Below are positions 34,161 through 47,244 of a DNA stretch of 64,000 nucleotides, piece by piece. Position 1 is the first letter of the stretch. Every line of letters begins with the position of its first letter. The translations under genes were made by a program, and so were the position numbers. Location: contig CP136066.1 in the NCBI GenBank assembly GCA_032622095.1, forward strand, positions 46,966,911 through 47,030,910, read 5' to 3'. The stretch comes from Siphonodentalium dalli. Lineage: Eukaryota; Mollusca; Scaphopoda; Gadilida; Siphonodentaliidae. Below the pieces are notes generated by a model. The model ran no database searches and was not told where the DNA came from. It saw nothing but the letters and a program-made list of their open reading frames with translations.

Positions 34161-37100
34161 TCAATATCCATATGGCAGTGTATCCATGTTATCCAATCGT
34201 CTGCGTTTGGTATAAACAACTCGGTACTGTTTGTCCTCAGATCTGTTATATATCTTTCGTTTTCCTTTAGATCTGCATATTTTCCTTGGATTGGTTGTGG
34301 TGATGGGTACCGTGCTTACAGATTCTAACAGCTCTTTAATCGTCTGGAAATTGATGAACTGTGAATTTTCAAAGTTCAAAGAGAACCCCCGAACTTTACA
34401 CGTCTCTTTAGCTTTATTTGTTCGATAAGCGTAATTCTTGGGGCCTCCAGAAACAAATTCTTCGATGTATTCATCGGGGTCTAGCTCGCTGGTCAGTTGT
34501 CCCAAATAGTCGCCCAGTGGGGGATTAATTTGATCCTCAGTGCTGCTAAATACACAACTATCCGTGTCGTAATATAATACTCTTCTGTCCAAGGAATGAA
34601 TAACTTCATATAGCATTAATCGAGCGTGACACGTCGTGAATGTGGCCAAATATATGTTATTCGCTGCTCCACAAGGCACACAGTCTTTTCGATAGGTCCA
34701 CTCCATTTGAAGCATGTCATCAGTTATGACATGAAAATTTTCCATTTGTTTCATTGGATTTGAAATGAGCTGGAATAGATTGTCTTGTTCCGATTCATGG
34801 AAATACTCGGTCTGTTTGAAATTCTGGTTTTGGCCTAACTTCCCCCAAAATGAGTTGAGCATGAGCTTGCTGATTTGCCTCAGTCCTGGATTCTTTTCGA
34901 GGCTTTCTCTGTCCAGTAATATACCTTCGTTGTCTTTATACGCTGTGATGTATTTATCCATGTCTTCGTTAGATTTTATCCAATCCGGAGGACCGCTAGC
35001 CTGCTGCTTGAACTTTAAGAATGTGTTTATATATTCCGTGAATAATCCATTTTGTTGGCTATAGTCTGACGTTTCGGTCCAATGGTATATTTCATATATT
35101 TTGAGAATCTTGTATCCCACTTTGACAGCTGTCTCCAGTTCAGGTATACACCAAACACCTGTAATGGCTCTCTGTTGACACGTACACGTGCAAGGTCGTT
35201 GATTTTCATTATCAGCACAAGTCCTGCACAGTGGAAACTTCAGTTTACCTTCGGATCGATACGGTAATACGGGGTGATAGAGTCCATTAGGTGGTAAAAT
35301 CTTGACTTGCGCTATTCCGAAGTAATCCTTAAGCTCGGTAATGTCATCGCCCAAAATGATTTTCGGGTGTCCAATCGGATAGCGAGAGTATTTGAGCACA
35401 CTGGGATAGAGCGACGTGAAGTCAAAATAGTGTATTTTCTCACCAACGGCAGCTTTGTAGTGTAATTTAGTTGCATTCGTTCTGCCGCCGAAGAAACAGT
35501 CTCTAGGCTCTAGCCGCTCAACAATGTCTAAACTAGCGATGAAGTCACGAAGCTCCGGATTAGTCTTTCGATCAGCGACGAACTCGTGTTCCCAAATGCA
35601 CACATATTTCATACCTCGACTTTCTATAAACTTCTTCTTTTTCTGTGTGAGTCCGTATAATTCATTAGGTGTCTGGTTGGTTATCGGATTCTTGACTATG
35701 TCTCTGTCGTGACTCAGACAAAGTTTACATCCGTGGAATTGACAGCCGTGAAATTCGAATGCCGTGTTTAATTCTTCGCAATAACCATCCAATCTGTACT
35801 TTGCATCATCGAGTTTCTTTTCACGGCCGTTCAATGCGTGAGTTATGTGAACTTTGTCTTTGAACATCATCCATTCCAGCCATTGAATCGAACTTTTGCT
35901 GTATTGATCTTTATATGATGTTTTGGGGATTCGAGCTATCTGGGATTTGAGAAATTCTTTCTCACGAATTTGTACGTCGAGTTCATCTTCAAGTGTTGTT
36001 TTTTGAACCCATTCACCTTTGTATAAAATAGACAAGGTTCCATCTTTACATTTAGCAGGAAGCCACGTTTTCCCTTCGGTACTCAGCCGCACTCTCCATT
36101 CCTCGTCGACGAATTTCGTTCTGAATATACCCATACATACCGATGCGATTGTAACGTATTGGAATGGATCAACAGCACCAACCAGTTTGAACTTCATCTC
36201 GTCAGAAAACTCGTCAATTACGGGCTGTATATTTCCAGTCGCATTCATGATGTGGGTTCTGAATTTTATGCAGGCTTGTCTCAAAATATTGACATCACTA
36301 CGACAATAATCCGATAATTTTTTCTTGAAGATGAAAACTGAATTTGTTTGATGAGCGTGCCATTTCGTGAAGTCTTTTCGTTCAGCCACACTCATATAAT
36401 CAGCGCCGTAAAATTTGGCATCCGGATAGGGTCCTTCATAATTCTGGTTGGCTGATTTATTGAAAAAGTGCGGGAACCATCCTTTTTTCTCGCCATCAAG
36501 ACCGAAAGTTTTCGGTAACAGTGCCAGCTTCATTGGTAGAAAGCTGAGACTGTCCAGTATTTTTATATGAAGATCTTTTTCCACGTATAGGTACATCAAT
36601 TTGGATCCATTATATATAACTTTGGGTCTCAAGGATTGATCAATGAGATATTCCATGAGAAAATATCCATCGTAACCCTTGAAGTTGTGAGCCAGTGCTA
36701 TGAATCCCTTGTGTTGTTCAGAGAATAACCATTTTCCAAACTTTTCACCGGTATCAGGACCGCTGAATATAACCTCCCGGAGTCCGCATGTATCTGAACA
36801 TAAATTTCGGTCACTCTTCTTCTTCTTTTTCTTTGCATCACTGTCGTTACACGCATCACATAGAGTTCCGCAATTTCTACAGTTCGATTTCGCTTCCAAC
36901 GATTCATGCATGCATTCGTAACAAGCTGTTTGGGCGACGAGGAAGTTCGGTGTATGCTGAATTTTTCCGCACCATGTTTTTAAACAGTTCTGAAAAGTAA
37001 TAATTGAACGTTTTAACCTCTAGCTTTATCGATAATAAAAAAACAAAATAAAACGTGTACACTTTGTTTAGATAATTATTTAAAAAAAAAAATGTTTTGG

Positions 37101-39835
37101 TATGGGTTCAACGTTAATAAAGAGCGTTGACGTATTACTATTGTTTGTTGGTTGATCCTAAAAATTACTCGTTCCAATCTACGTGTCAATATTATAAATG
37201 TATATCATGATCCGACATATAGCCTGTATCATTGTCGATTCAAACACGCAGATATCAAGTTCAATAAAGTTAAAACGATTATATGTTACGTTAGTTTACC
37301 ATATAACAATTACAAAGCTCTTTTCACAAAATAGTATGGTACACATTTTTTTTTCAATGTGTCAAGAATTAAAAAAGTTAATTACTCGATTTAACATCTG
37401 TGACTCAGTTGAATTTTAATATTGAGACCCTTAACTTTGGTCGAATTCAAGTATGTAATTGTTATATGGTAATCTCACAAGCGAGATAACAGTTAAAGAG
37501 CGTTCAGCGATAATCTAATATAATTTAAAAAAAATGAAAGAGCGTCTCTACTTATGCGCGCCTTTAATAAAGAGCGTTGACGTATTAATATTGTTTGTTG
37601 GTTGATTCTAAAAATTACTCGTTCCAATCTACGTGTCAATATTATAAATGTATAACATGATCCGACATATAGCCTGTATAATTACCGATTCAAGCACGCA
37701 GCTATCAAGTTCAATAAAGTTAAAACAATTATATGTTATGTTAGTTAACCATATAACAATTACAAAATCTCTTTTCACATAAAATATGGTACACATTTTT
37801 TCAATGTGTTAAGAATTAAAAAAGTTAATTACTCGGTTTAACATCTGTGACTCAGTTGAATTTTAATATTGAGACCCCTTAACTTTGGTCGAATTCAAGT
37901 ATGTAATTGTTATATGGTAATCTCACACGCGAGATAACAACTAAAGAGCGTTCAGCGATAATCTAATATAATTTAAAAAAATGAAAGAGCGTCTCTCTAC
38001 TTATGCGCGCATTTAATAAAGAGCGTTACGTTATCATGATTTCGACTGTAATGTGTTACATATATATATATTACAATTAGGTTAAGACTCACCTGACACT
38101 TAGCACATTTCTTGCATATATGATCCTCTTTACAGTCCTGGCAATCCTTTGTATGTAAAGGTGCATATCCTTCAGAACATTCCAATATATCGTGTTGAAT
38201 GGTTTCGAAGTCGAAGAAACAGAATTTAGCTTTTTCATCATCAGTAACGGGAGGTATGGCCCTCACATAACATTCGTGTGCTCCCATTGTGTATTTGTCA
38301 CACGATCTACAAAATGTTTCTCCGCACACGTGTTGATTCGGACGTCTTTTCCCTCTCTCCATGACTTTTGTACAGTCCAAACATTTCCACCATTTTTGAC
38401 AAGGAGCTGTCGTTTCTCCCGAAGCTTGATTAATAGGTTTTGCTTTATGACGCACGAAACATTGATGAGACATACACGTCATATTACAATCTGAACAATG
38501 TTCTTTGTTTTCACTTTGTTCACATTTATCATTTTTACACACGAAACAGGTGTGTTCACAATAATGCTTTCCTTTGGTTGAATAATGTTTTAAACAATGC
38601 ACACAGAAATATTGTGGGCTAAAGAATCCCGTTATGGATTGTATAGCGTGGAAATGTTCATTAGCAGTGAGATATAAATATATCACGGGTCTTTCTATAC
38701 CATCTGTAGGCGCGCTGGTAATGAATTTATTACCCAGTCTAGCACTGATGACTAGTATTGTCAAATTCAGAGTTTCCTCGAATGCTTTTAGATCTGCTAA
38801 ACTGGCTGGTCTGTCTGTTGATACACCTGCGATGACACTAATTGCTTTGGCTAATTTTCCTTGCTCCGTGCGTTTTTTGTACAGCACATTGTTGTAATAA
38901 CTGATCGGTACTTTTCTGTATTCCATGATGAGTTGTAAATTATTTCTGGTTCCTCTATTCTGTGTTATTTCTAGGCATTCATCAGGACTGCAAATATTTA
39001 ATTTACACCAACATGTGGCGATAGCCCGAGCCATACACATATTGTCGGTATTTTCAATCGTAACGATCGATGTTTTATTTCTTAGAATGTCACTTTCATC
39101 ATGTAAAGCCGTTATCCTCCTCCGTGCTCCGCCTTTAGGTAACTCGATGGTGCCTATATCTATTCGGAAACTTTGATTAACAGTCAGTGTTTGGTTGCTG
39201 TTCAAAACGAGTTCGATTCTGTCAATCACAGTGTTAGCATTTAACGTTTGCAACGTTTGTAGCGGAACTACTATAGGGTTGTCCAAACTCTCATGGTGAA
39301 TGATAACTCTGCCAAGATCATTGTCAGCCAAATTTCCACGAGCTCTTTGAATAGTGTCATCGAACATTGAATGTAGATTCCTGTATATGTCGATTAACTT
39401 TTTCTCTTTGTAAATTTCATCTAATTTGATCTCATATGTTCTCTGTGTTGCCAAATTGTTTCCGAAGATTCGTTCACTCCTTTTGCGAATGCTATATCCA
39501 GTTATTTGAATATCAGAACTGTCGGCTGTTTGATTGTCTGATTTTACGGCTTCATCTTGATGAGGTGTCTGTTCGTCTTCTCGGTTTTGTAATCCTGATG
39601 GTCCAGCTGTACCGGGTTGTGAGTTGTTAACATCATTTTTAGGCGCATCATCTTCTCCGTATCCGATTTGGTTCGGCCATGGGTCATCTCCTGAACAAAG
39701 CGTAGATGCTTCAATTATATCTTCATCCAGTTGATAAGCTACGATAGCCTTGTCGTATTCTTCGATGTCTTGCAGAATACATTCTATTTCATAAATTTCA
39801 TCCACTGTCAGAGGTGTCATTATTTCTTCAGCCAT
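34161..39835 (-). CDS. polB: Protein-primed-type DNA polymerase B, two exons
   Basis: Exon 1 is 39835-38093 (581 codons), exon 2 36989-34161 (942 codons plus stop). The frame stays open across a phase-0 junction, giving 1523 residues. Exon 1 has an acidic N-terminus, a Cys/His-rich zinc-binding region and Exo I (FDFET, about 541-545). Exon 2 continues with Exo II (HNFKGYDG, about 682), Exo III (YCRSD, about 809), polymerase motif A (DFTSLYPS, about 1104), motif B (KLMLNSFWG, about 1289) and motif C (YYDTDS, about 1387). An inserted 'FEFHGCQFHGCKLC...WEHEF' segment before motif A resembles the endonuclease-like insertion of Polinton polymerases. All catalytic motifs are intact. The enzyme should copy the element from its terminal repeats. 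Confidence 0.93.
36990..38092 (-). other. Intron within polB, 1103 bp
   Basis: On the minus strand the donor is CAG|GTGAGT at 38093/38092 and the acceptor TTTTCAG|AA at 36990/36989, both near-consensus. Exon frames on each side are in register. The exon 1 frame runs on into the intron for only 32 codons before a stop. Most of the intron is a tandem repeat. Confidence 0.8.
37115..38017. repeat. Tandem 450-bp repeat inside the polB intron
   Basis: Two head-to-tail copies with period 450/449: 'agagcgttga' at 37121 and 37571, and 'gagcgttacg' from 38021 opening a third partial copy. Each begins 'aataaagagcgttga' and carries a second 'taaagagcgttcagcga' (37494, 37944) and 'gaaagagcgtctct' (37534, 37984). 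The copies are nearly identical, so the duplication is recent or homogenised. Confidence 0.9.
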
Positions 39836-40075
39836 TTTTCGAGAAGTCCTGAGTAGTGATTACAACGGCGTCTATTCACTATATGGAATACAGCTTAGTA
39901 AGCTATATTTTTATACCATAAAATCCTGAACATATGCAAGCACGGATTACGTAACATTATATAAGATTATATATGAACGTAAGTATGAATAGGCCGATAA
40001 TTGGTTTTGTACGGACGAGGCAACATTAGTTGTTTAACTGGTTATTATTACGTAACCCTGTGTTCCCCCCGCTGA

Positions 40076-41266
40076 GAACACCTGCACATTTAACAATTGT
40101 TAATATCTATTTCTAAACATCGAACATGTCTGAACCTATCATTGGATACAATAGCAGTGATATAATGTTACATCATCGGTGCTACCTGGAGTTTTCGGTA
40201 TACAAAATGATCGTAAGTGTGAATGGAATGATAAGTGGTTATTACGTAATGTTGTTATAACAATGTCATCAAAGCAATTTCTATAATTGAGTGTCTCACG
40301 ACCTGACTTAATATGTATGCATGTTTTTGGCTAACTAATTATCGTGTGAATGACACAGTTTATCAACCTTAATTGATACTAACCCGTTTTGTTCAGACAT
40401 TAAATCGATATGTTTTCTGAATACCATATAGCTGTGACCGGGGAAATAATAGAATTCATTTGGTAAAGCAAAGGTGTGAAAGACACATTGTTACCACCAA
40501 TGTCGCGTGTGTGATTGCGTGTACATAATATGTTCCATCGAATATGACAATTCATTCTGGGGGGTTGTAATTTCGCCTTACCATTTTCGACCGTTAGTGA
40601 TTCAACATAGTACATTTCAATACTTCCAATAATTCACGATAATACACGCCTGTCATATACTCAATAACTTCATATAGAGAGAAGTAAAGAATAAACGCTC
40701 TTTATTATTTATGTAAAAGTAATGGTGTCTATTTTCAGGTATGACAATTATATGAACTGCGTTCCGATAAACACTGGAATGTATGCATTCATATCGATGG
40801 TCACAATGTCCAACATTACAGCGACTGTCCATACACATCGATTAATAATTTCATGAAAAATATTTGAACAAAAAAAAATAACGAAAGATTTTACGCGCAT
40901 ATAATTTAACATTCGACATTTTTTTAATATCGAGATTATCAGAAACCGAAAACTCGTTATAAATTTTTTAATTATACTTTTTTTTGGAGACATAATTTTG
41001 AGGGTTTTGAAATTTTTTCTTTTGAAATTTTGGGGGTTTTAAAATTTTTTGGAAGTTTTGGGATTTTGAAATTTTTGGAAAAAATAATTTTTGGAAGTTT
41101 TGAAATTTTTTTTTGGGTTTTGATCTTTTGGGAATATTTTAGTACAACCAATTTTAGACCCAAAGATTCTATTTTTAGATGTGAAGGTAACGAGACACCC
41201 CCAACCAATTTTGGACCCCAAAGATTCTATTTTTAGATGTGAGAGTAACGAGGCCCCTATTCTTCT
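40076..41266 (-). repeat. Polinton right terminal inverted repeat
   Basis: Reverse complement of the left repeat. It is about 75 bp shorter, chiefly because it has fewer copies of the terminal tandem unit (about two versus about four). Confidence 0.95.
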
Positions 41267-41272
41267 TGTAAC
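41267..41272. repeat. Polinton target-site duplication, right copy (tgtaac)
   Basis: Perfect match to 24363-24368, directly abutting the CT end of the right terminal repeat. Confidence 0.9.
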
Positions 41273-41323
41273 AACCTCTCAGTCTGCCTACATGGCCTAA
41301 ATGGTAACACACCTGGTGTTCGG

Positions 41324-42384
41324 CAGGTAATCGATTACGATTACAATTACTTTAGTACATGTAATCGATTACTTTTCGATAACATCTGCTTACAATTGTT
41401 AGTTTCCGACCAGTTTGATGGCATAGGAATAAAACATTAAATAAGTCAAATTAAAATATCAAATTTGATTGAATAAACATCACTACATAACACAGACACA
41501 AGAAACGACTGAAACAATAGAAAGAATCAAACAATAAACACACAGACTGTCTACATGTACACGCATTGGTGAAGTTTCATCATGCAGTTGTTCGCCAACT
41601 TATTTGAAATATTTTATGTTTTATGTGCATTTATTTATGTAAATATATTTTTAGTATACTTTTTAATTTTCTTACATGCATTGAAACTAACGCATAATAT
41701 TTATGTAACTATCATTGGAAACAATTATAAATGATTTGCATGTTCTGTTAGATTCATTACCCAACACAATGAAAATGACACTAAGGTTTATTTGATGACC
41801 ATCCATTGATGAGGCTTAACTCCATGAGTGCAGTAAACGACAAACCAGCTAATTATGTCTACCGATGTACATCACACCTGCTTTGTTCATTTAATTAGCC
41901 TTATTGTACCAATGTGACTACAGCCATTGTTCGCGGCAGTCCCAATAACATTTAATCCTAATTGAAGTTGGCCAGCCTATGTTATTCATATTAGAACATT
42001 TCATTGTCTGTATCATAAGTTTATTGCGGTACATGCTGTATTCAACATTTCAGAATTTGTGCGTTATCTGTGTCGACTGTCAGAATGTACAAAGTGTACC
42101 ACATGAAAAAATTGTACTAACTTTCTGATATGTCGTTTGTGTCCTTGCGCATTCAACAGTGTACTGCAGTGTGAGACTATGAGTATCCAATAGCCTTCCG
42201 TTTGGATATTTTAGCAAAAGTAATCAAAATGTAATCATGATTACAGGTACATTTGAAAGTAATCGATAACGATCACGATTACTTGTAATACAAAAATTCA
42301 TGATTACAGATTACAGGCGATTACTCAAAAATGTTTAATCGGTTACTTTGATTACGATTATTGATTATGATTACCCCAACCCTG
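41324..42384. mobile_element. hAT-like non-autonomous transposon with 8-bp target duplication
   Basis: 1061 bp starting 'caggtaatcgattac' and ending 'gattaccccaaccctg'. The reverse complement of the right end begins CAGGGTTGGGGTAATC, a CAGG...GTAATC terminus like the left. Exact 8-bp direct repeats gtgttcgg flank it (41316-41323, 42385-42392), as hAT transposases make. The ends are rich in 'gtaatcgattac'-type words in both orientations. No transposase ORF. It begins only about 50 bp from the right end of the Polinton. Confidence 0.75.
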
Positions 42385-42392
42385 GTGTTCGG

Positions 42393-43328
42393 CCCACAAT
42401 AAAATATTGGAGGATTACACACAGTGAGTTAAATTATAGCGATATTATAGCATATGTACAGATCATTAACAAACGTTAGGGCAGCTATATATGCAGTCGG
42501 ATGAGAAAGGTTGTTTGATATAAATTGGAAAATATATGAAATGACTATCTCATACTTTCAACAAACTCAATTCACAGAACAGTAAATGTTGGAGGACACA
42601 GGTTAATGAACAGAAGCCATTCGGTGCATGCAATTCAATGGCATACATTATCGTCTCTCTTGCGGAAGTTAATGAATTAAACGTGTGCTTTTGAAGATGC
42701 ATCTGCTTGTATTGTTGGTTTCAATTCACAGAGAAGTTATTGAAATTAAGAATCTTCGAGAAAATGGTCATCGCTTTGTCCGCCTGGCGGTGAATGTTTA
42801 GAAAATTGGTATATGCCTTATTGGATTTCAAACGTTCTGATGTTTATCAGTAAAACGGCTGAAAGATTCCTGGGAATTTGATTACATGCATAATTCCAAA
42901 CGTACCAAATTTTAAAGGGGTAGATTTTTTAGACAGTGAAAAGCTTAGAGATTAATCACAATTTACTTTTACATGGAGACATCCCAGTAAGTGCAATAAA
43001 TATCTCTGTAACGCTGTGTCGTGCATAGTGCGTAGTGCATCGATGTTATGAAACAATGGCTTTTACAATTTATGGTAAAGAACCACGATTGGAATGAAAG
43101 CATTTATGTGGCATTCGAGAAGAGCGATATTTTTGCCATAAGAAAACGCTAATTCCTTTTAGGCGACACCTCGCCGTGATCCACGCCTATACTAGAATGA
43201 CCAATTCGGAATAATCACGTGGAAGAGAGAAAAATGGTATTTTGTCACTGGGCTGTAATTTTAAGTAAAGAGTATTATTCAGTGCACCGATGTGTGCCAT
43301 CTGGGTGGTTTAGTAGAACGGTTATACC

Positions 43329-43387
<59 letters not shown>

Positions 43388-45240
43388 GTAACCCAAAGGA
43401 CCCCAATATATATAGGCTTGTCACACTTCTGAGTTGTTGTGGTAAATTGTTCACAAAGATTGTGTCTTATAGACCAACAGTCCAGGCACATACGGTTTCA
43501 CTCTGGAAAATATCGGGGAAAGCTGATTTGTTCAGGGATTAATAAGAACATGTTTATGAACAGCATCGCAAAAGTCTCCTAGAATCTGAGTTGAGATTTT
43601 TGAGATATCTTGATTTTTCGGAATTGTTCAAATTCTGAAGCATTTCCGTCAGGCCATATTCGAATGCAGTCATGTGTAGAATAACTATGCCAAATGCATA
43701 ATACATTGAAATATATACAATGCTTATTCGTGAACCACACAAGTAGACTATATGTCCCAAAATGGCAAAAACATAGAATGAAAATTACATTTTGTGCAAA
43801 ATCGAACGGCTAGTCCCATAATAATTGATCGGTGTAATTGTAAAGTTGGAATTGTAGATATGTTATCATCCGTCACTGCGCGGCGTCAGTTAATTGTTTA
43901 CGGTGTTGGTGTTGATATTGAAGCTCTTGTGAATTACACTGGTGCGTACAGTACATGTGCATGTATATCCGCTCTTGTAAATGTACATGCATGTGCTTTG
44001 AAACAATCAGATTCAATAGTTTGCGATCAAATACGCAACGATAAATGGTGAATAAATTAGCGGAGTGCTAAAGTGGATACTTAACCCCGGAATGAGAACA
44101 ACGTACAATACTCATAAATATACGTACGGACCCGCATAACACAGAATGAATGCCGGATTAATAATATCTATTAAATATCAGCAGAGTAAGATCCAGTCAT
44201 ACTGCATGGAGTCATCGCCGTATAGAATATGGTCTCCGATAAATATAGTATTGAATTTTGACGACATGACATTGAATCACGAAAATATCTAATTTAGCAA
44301 TTTTCATGGGCACATAAAATAACGGTAAAAAACCGTCAAACTGATTAAACAGTATGGGACCGTCGATTATGACTGCCCGAAACCGTCGAACCGACAGTAT
44401 TTTATAACAGTGTAGGCCCACACATGTTGATATTTGGAAGGGTAACACACGTCGCAATGGTAATGTGACAGCTTTTTTTAGGCAGATATGTTTTGTTAAA
44501 TCAACCACATCATACATCGTTTTGTTCAGGAATATGTGCACTACACAATGAATTGGACAATGTCATGTGAATCAATTTTAAATATCTTAAGGAATAACCT
44601 TAATTTCCTGATGTAATTACGCTGTTTAGATATACTTGATCAGTCAAAAGCGATTTATAAATGTTCGTGATTGGTCAAAAAGTTTTAGAACTATAATAAT
44701 AAATACCTTTGGGCACAATTATTGCTACGTAGAATTGCCACATTCATACCGTTTTGGTTGGAAATCCATGTAATTGTTGTGCGAGGGGGTTCTATTTGTA
44801 CCTAACAATAACGAGTGTTTGTGATTGTTTTGAAGTGGTATTAAAATAAACAAAGAGCGTTTGCGTGAAGAATTAATAATAAAATTTCACTCGCTATCAT
44901 ATCTCTGGGACTTTGCAGATCTTTACAGAAAATATTGTATCCGTGTGAGTATTTCGTTCTGTTTTCGACATACTTAGGCCACAAGAACGTGGCGCAGGTA
45001 AGCTATACACAGATTACTGAATATTTACAACTATTAATGTTATTTTCAGTGTTGCATATATGCAGATTTCAACATTATCTAGTTGATATGTTGATGTTTG
45101 ATAGTTTCAAAATATCTACAGTTTACGAGAGATGTTTTAGCCGCCCAGGCAGTGACATAGGTGTACGTTATCTGATAACGATTGAATCACCTGTCTCCGC
45201 GTGCATATTTGCTTTTTCTTGTCTTTCATTTAAAGCGTAG
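42393..45240. other. No recognisable gene; one (TA)n microsatellite
   Basis: AT-rich DNA. A (TA)n tract lies at about 43329-43384. Short ORFs show no domain. Confidence 0.5.
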
Positions 45241-45283
45241 AGATGTATTCGTATAATTGTGATCTGATTAACAAAAAGCAGAT

Positions 45284-45392
45284 ATGAGTCTCGTCAATCA
45301 ATGGATAGGTTTGAAACGACCGCAATGGAATTATCGACAAGTTATCAATCGGATCACAAATATAAGAGCGCATTTCGTCGCTCCTATTAAAG
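45284..45392 (+). CDS. Possible short first or internal coding exon
   Basis: An ATG two bases after a good acceptor (aaaaagcag at 45281) opens a 36-codon frame (start MSLVNQWIGLKRPQW) that ends at a good donor (AAAG|GTGAGA, 45392/45393). Composition looks coding-like. No family recognised and no partner exon found, so this stays weak. Confidence 0.3.
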
Positions 45393-45565
45393 GTGAGAAT
45401 ATGTATCATGAACGCACAGTGTTAACTCCGAATTTCTCCACCCGCCCGATTTTCCCGTTATTGACATAATACAGCCTACATACAATAGAGAACTTAAAAT
45501 GTGCATATAGTGTCCTAAGTGCGACGTCGGAATACAGCGGCCATTTGAGCTTCCTTTATTTGGGG

Positions 45566-45660
45566 TCGCTTCGGTGGCCTTGTGGTATTGACGTCGAGCT
45601 TTGAGTCGCAAGGTGCGCTCGCCGTCAAGGGCCGGAATTCGAATTCCTCCCAATCCCCCA
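45566..45660 (+). repeat. Candidate tRNA-derived SINE head
   Basis: 'ggtggccttgtggtattgac' resembles a pol III A box (TGGCnnnGTGG) and, about 60 bases on, 'ggaattcgaattcc' resembles a B box. The segment between does not fold as an obvious tRNA, so a SINE head is the better reading. The tail was not defined. Confidence 0.4.
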
Positions 45661-45899
45661 AAAATTTCGCTGTCTCAAAACTTACATTTGCTTCTAAAAA
45701 ATAGGCGCCTTGCGTGTTGTATAGTCCCAGACATGTTCAAAGAGCAATGCTCGGCAAGTTTCGGAGACGTATATATAACATGGTACTGTGCCATATCTGC
45801 TATATATAGCCTACACACAATATATACCTTAAAGGAATATTATTCTGAAAATTTGTTGGTATTTTCTTTCAATATACCTATATTATATAATTAAAACCC

Positions 45900-47240
45900 T
45901 TGTTTACTAAAAGCGTCAGAACTATAATGTCGTAACTCACATTTTCAGAGAAAACGAAGGTTGAAGTTTTCAGTCAACATTTCTCATAATGTTGACAAAG
46001 CATGACGTATCGTTGTATTTATCCCAATGAAAACTGGCATTAGCTGTCCATTGAACCACATGTTGTTTCTGTTTACTCCCTCGTTTTCTTTTAAAAAGAA
46101 ATAACTTGTTTGGAGATACGACATTTTGCGTACGCCAACGACGATTGGTTTCCGTGCTATAAGGAAGTTGTGTTAATAAATACAGATTAAGCTAAATATG
46201 GTGGCAATCGCATGTGTCTATGAACTAAAAAAGTGCCTATTCTACATTATGAATATTCACTCATGTGCATCATCATACAGAAATGTGGGGAACAATCACA
46301 AAATTTAAATCACCAAATGATCACGTGACTAGCATGGAGATACGACCATATAGCACACATTTGAAAATTTACAAACACAAAACAGAAGTCACTTGGACAA
46401 CCTGAACCATCCGATTGGCTGCTGTTGACATACGACCTTATAGCACGAATAATTGTGAAGATCGCTGGAGATACGACATTTGTGTCACTGGTTTGTGATA
46501 ATATGTGCCATCCAATGCAAACATTGTTTGGCTCATCGGATTGGATTTTTTCTCACGATTCGAATGATATAAAAAAAATCATTTCCCGCCAAAATGGAGT
46601 TACGATATTATTTTTTATTTCTGTTTTTTTCTTTCTTTTTTATTTTTAGTTATTGCAGTGTTGAGTGAGCGGTTTGTATGACGATATAGTGCTCAATTAA
46701 AATATCACAAAACAGGTAGGAGGGTAGAAAACTCATTTAAAGTGATGTGAAACGCGCTGGGACGTGGCTATATGGTCTCCGTTGGGCGGGGTGTTTACTT
46801 TGGGGAATTCCACCTGCAGCCCCCCCTCTTGAATCCGACCAAACACAAGTTTTGCATAAAATTCCATTTGCACCCCCTTGCACAGTACACAAGCCTAATA
46901 ACTAATAGCCTATATATCCATATACGATGTTTCTATATACCCGGTATGAGAACATTCAGATATTTGAAACTCAAAATTGCATAAATCCTAACATAAAGAT
47001 ATATAACCGGGCCGAACAGGGGGGGGGCGGGTTCCGGACATGTATGCCAGGGTGGGTGGGTGGTCGATGGGACCATCAAAAAAAGATTTCTGCAGCTCAA
47101 AATTTCTTTTCCTTGCAGTTACGACATTATAGTGCTGATGCGACGAAATACTCATTGGTGTTTATTTCCCGTAGGAAATGTACATATACCAAGTTTAACG
47201 ACAATCGACATTTGACAGTTTGATATAATTTATTATCTGA
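45900..47240. other. No recognisable gene
   Basis: A 'tacgac'-centred phrase (atacgacattt, agatacgaccatatag, catacgaccttatagcac) recurs between 46120 and 47135, which suggests a diverged repeat. G-rich tract at about 47018-47030. Confidence 0.4.
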
Positions 47241-47244
47241 AAAT

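Larger units (their letters stand above)
24369..41266. mobile_element. Complete Polinton/Maverick element (endogenous, adintovirus-like)
   Basis: A 16,898-bp self-synthesising DNA transposon/virus-like element. It begins AGAAGAATAGGGG and ends with the reverse complement, and is flanked on both sides by tgtaac. It carries the diagnostic set: packaging ATPase, retroviral-type integrase, double-jelly-roll capsid protein, cysteine protease and protein-primed-type polymerase B. Genes are split into a plus-strand left half and a mainly minus-strand right half. Termini with AG and a 6-bp duplication are the established Polinton hallmarks. Additional TBP-like and PC4-like genes are unusual. The main replication and capsid frames are open, but two frame breaks and one in-frame TGA are visible elsewhere. 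Confidence 0.97.

Noticed and set aside
37997-38092. Direct read-through of polymerase exon 1 to the stop at 37997 as a separate truncated protein
   Set aside because: The last 32 codons are low-complexity intron sequence after a consensus donor; splicing to 36989 keeps the family's motif order.
45566-45660. Functional tRNA-Ser/Leu-like gene
   Set aside because: Only loose A- and B-box resemblance; no acceptor-stem pairing, so scored as a possible SINE head instead.
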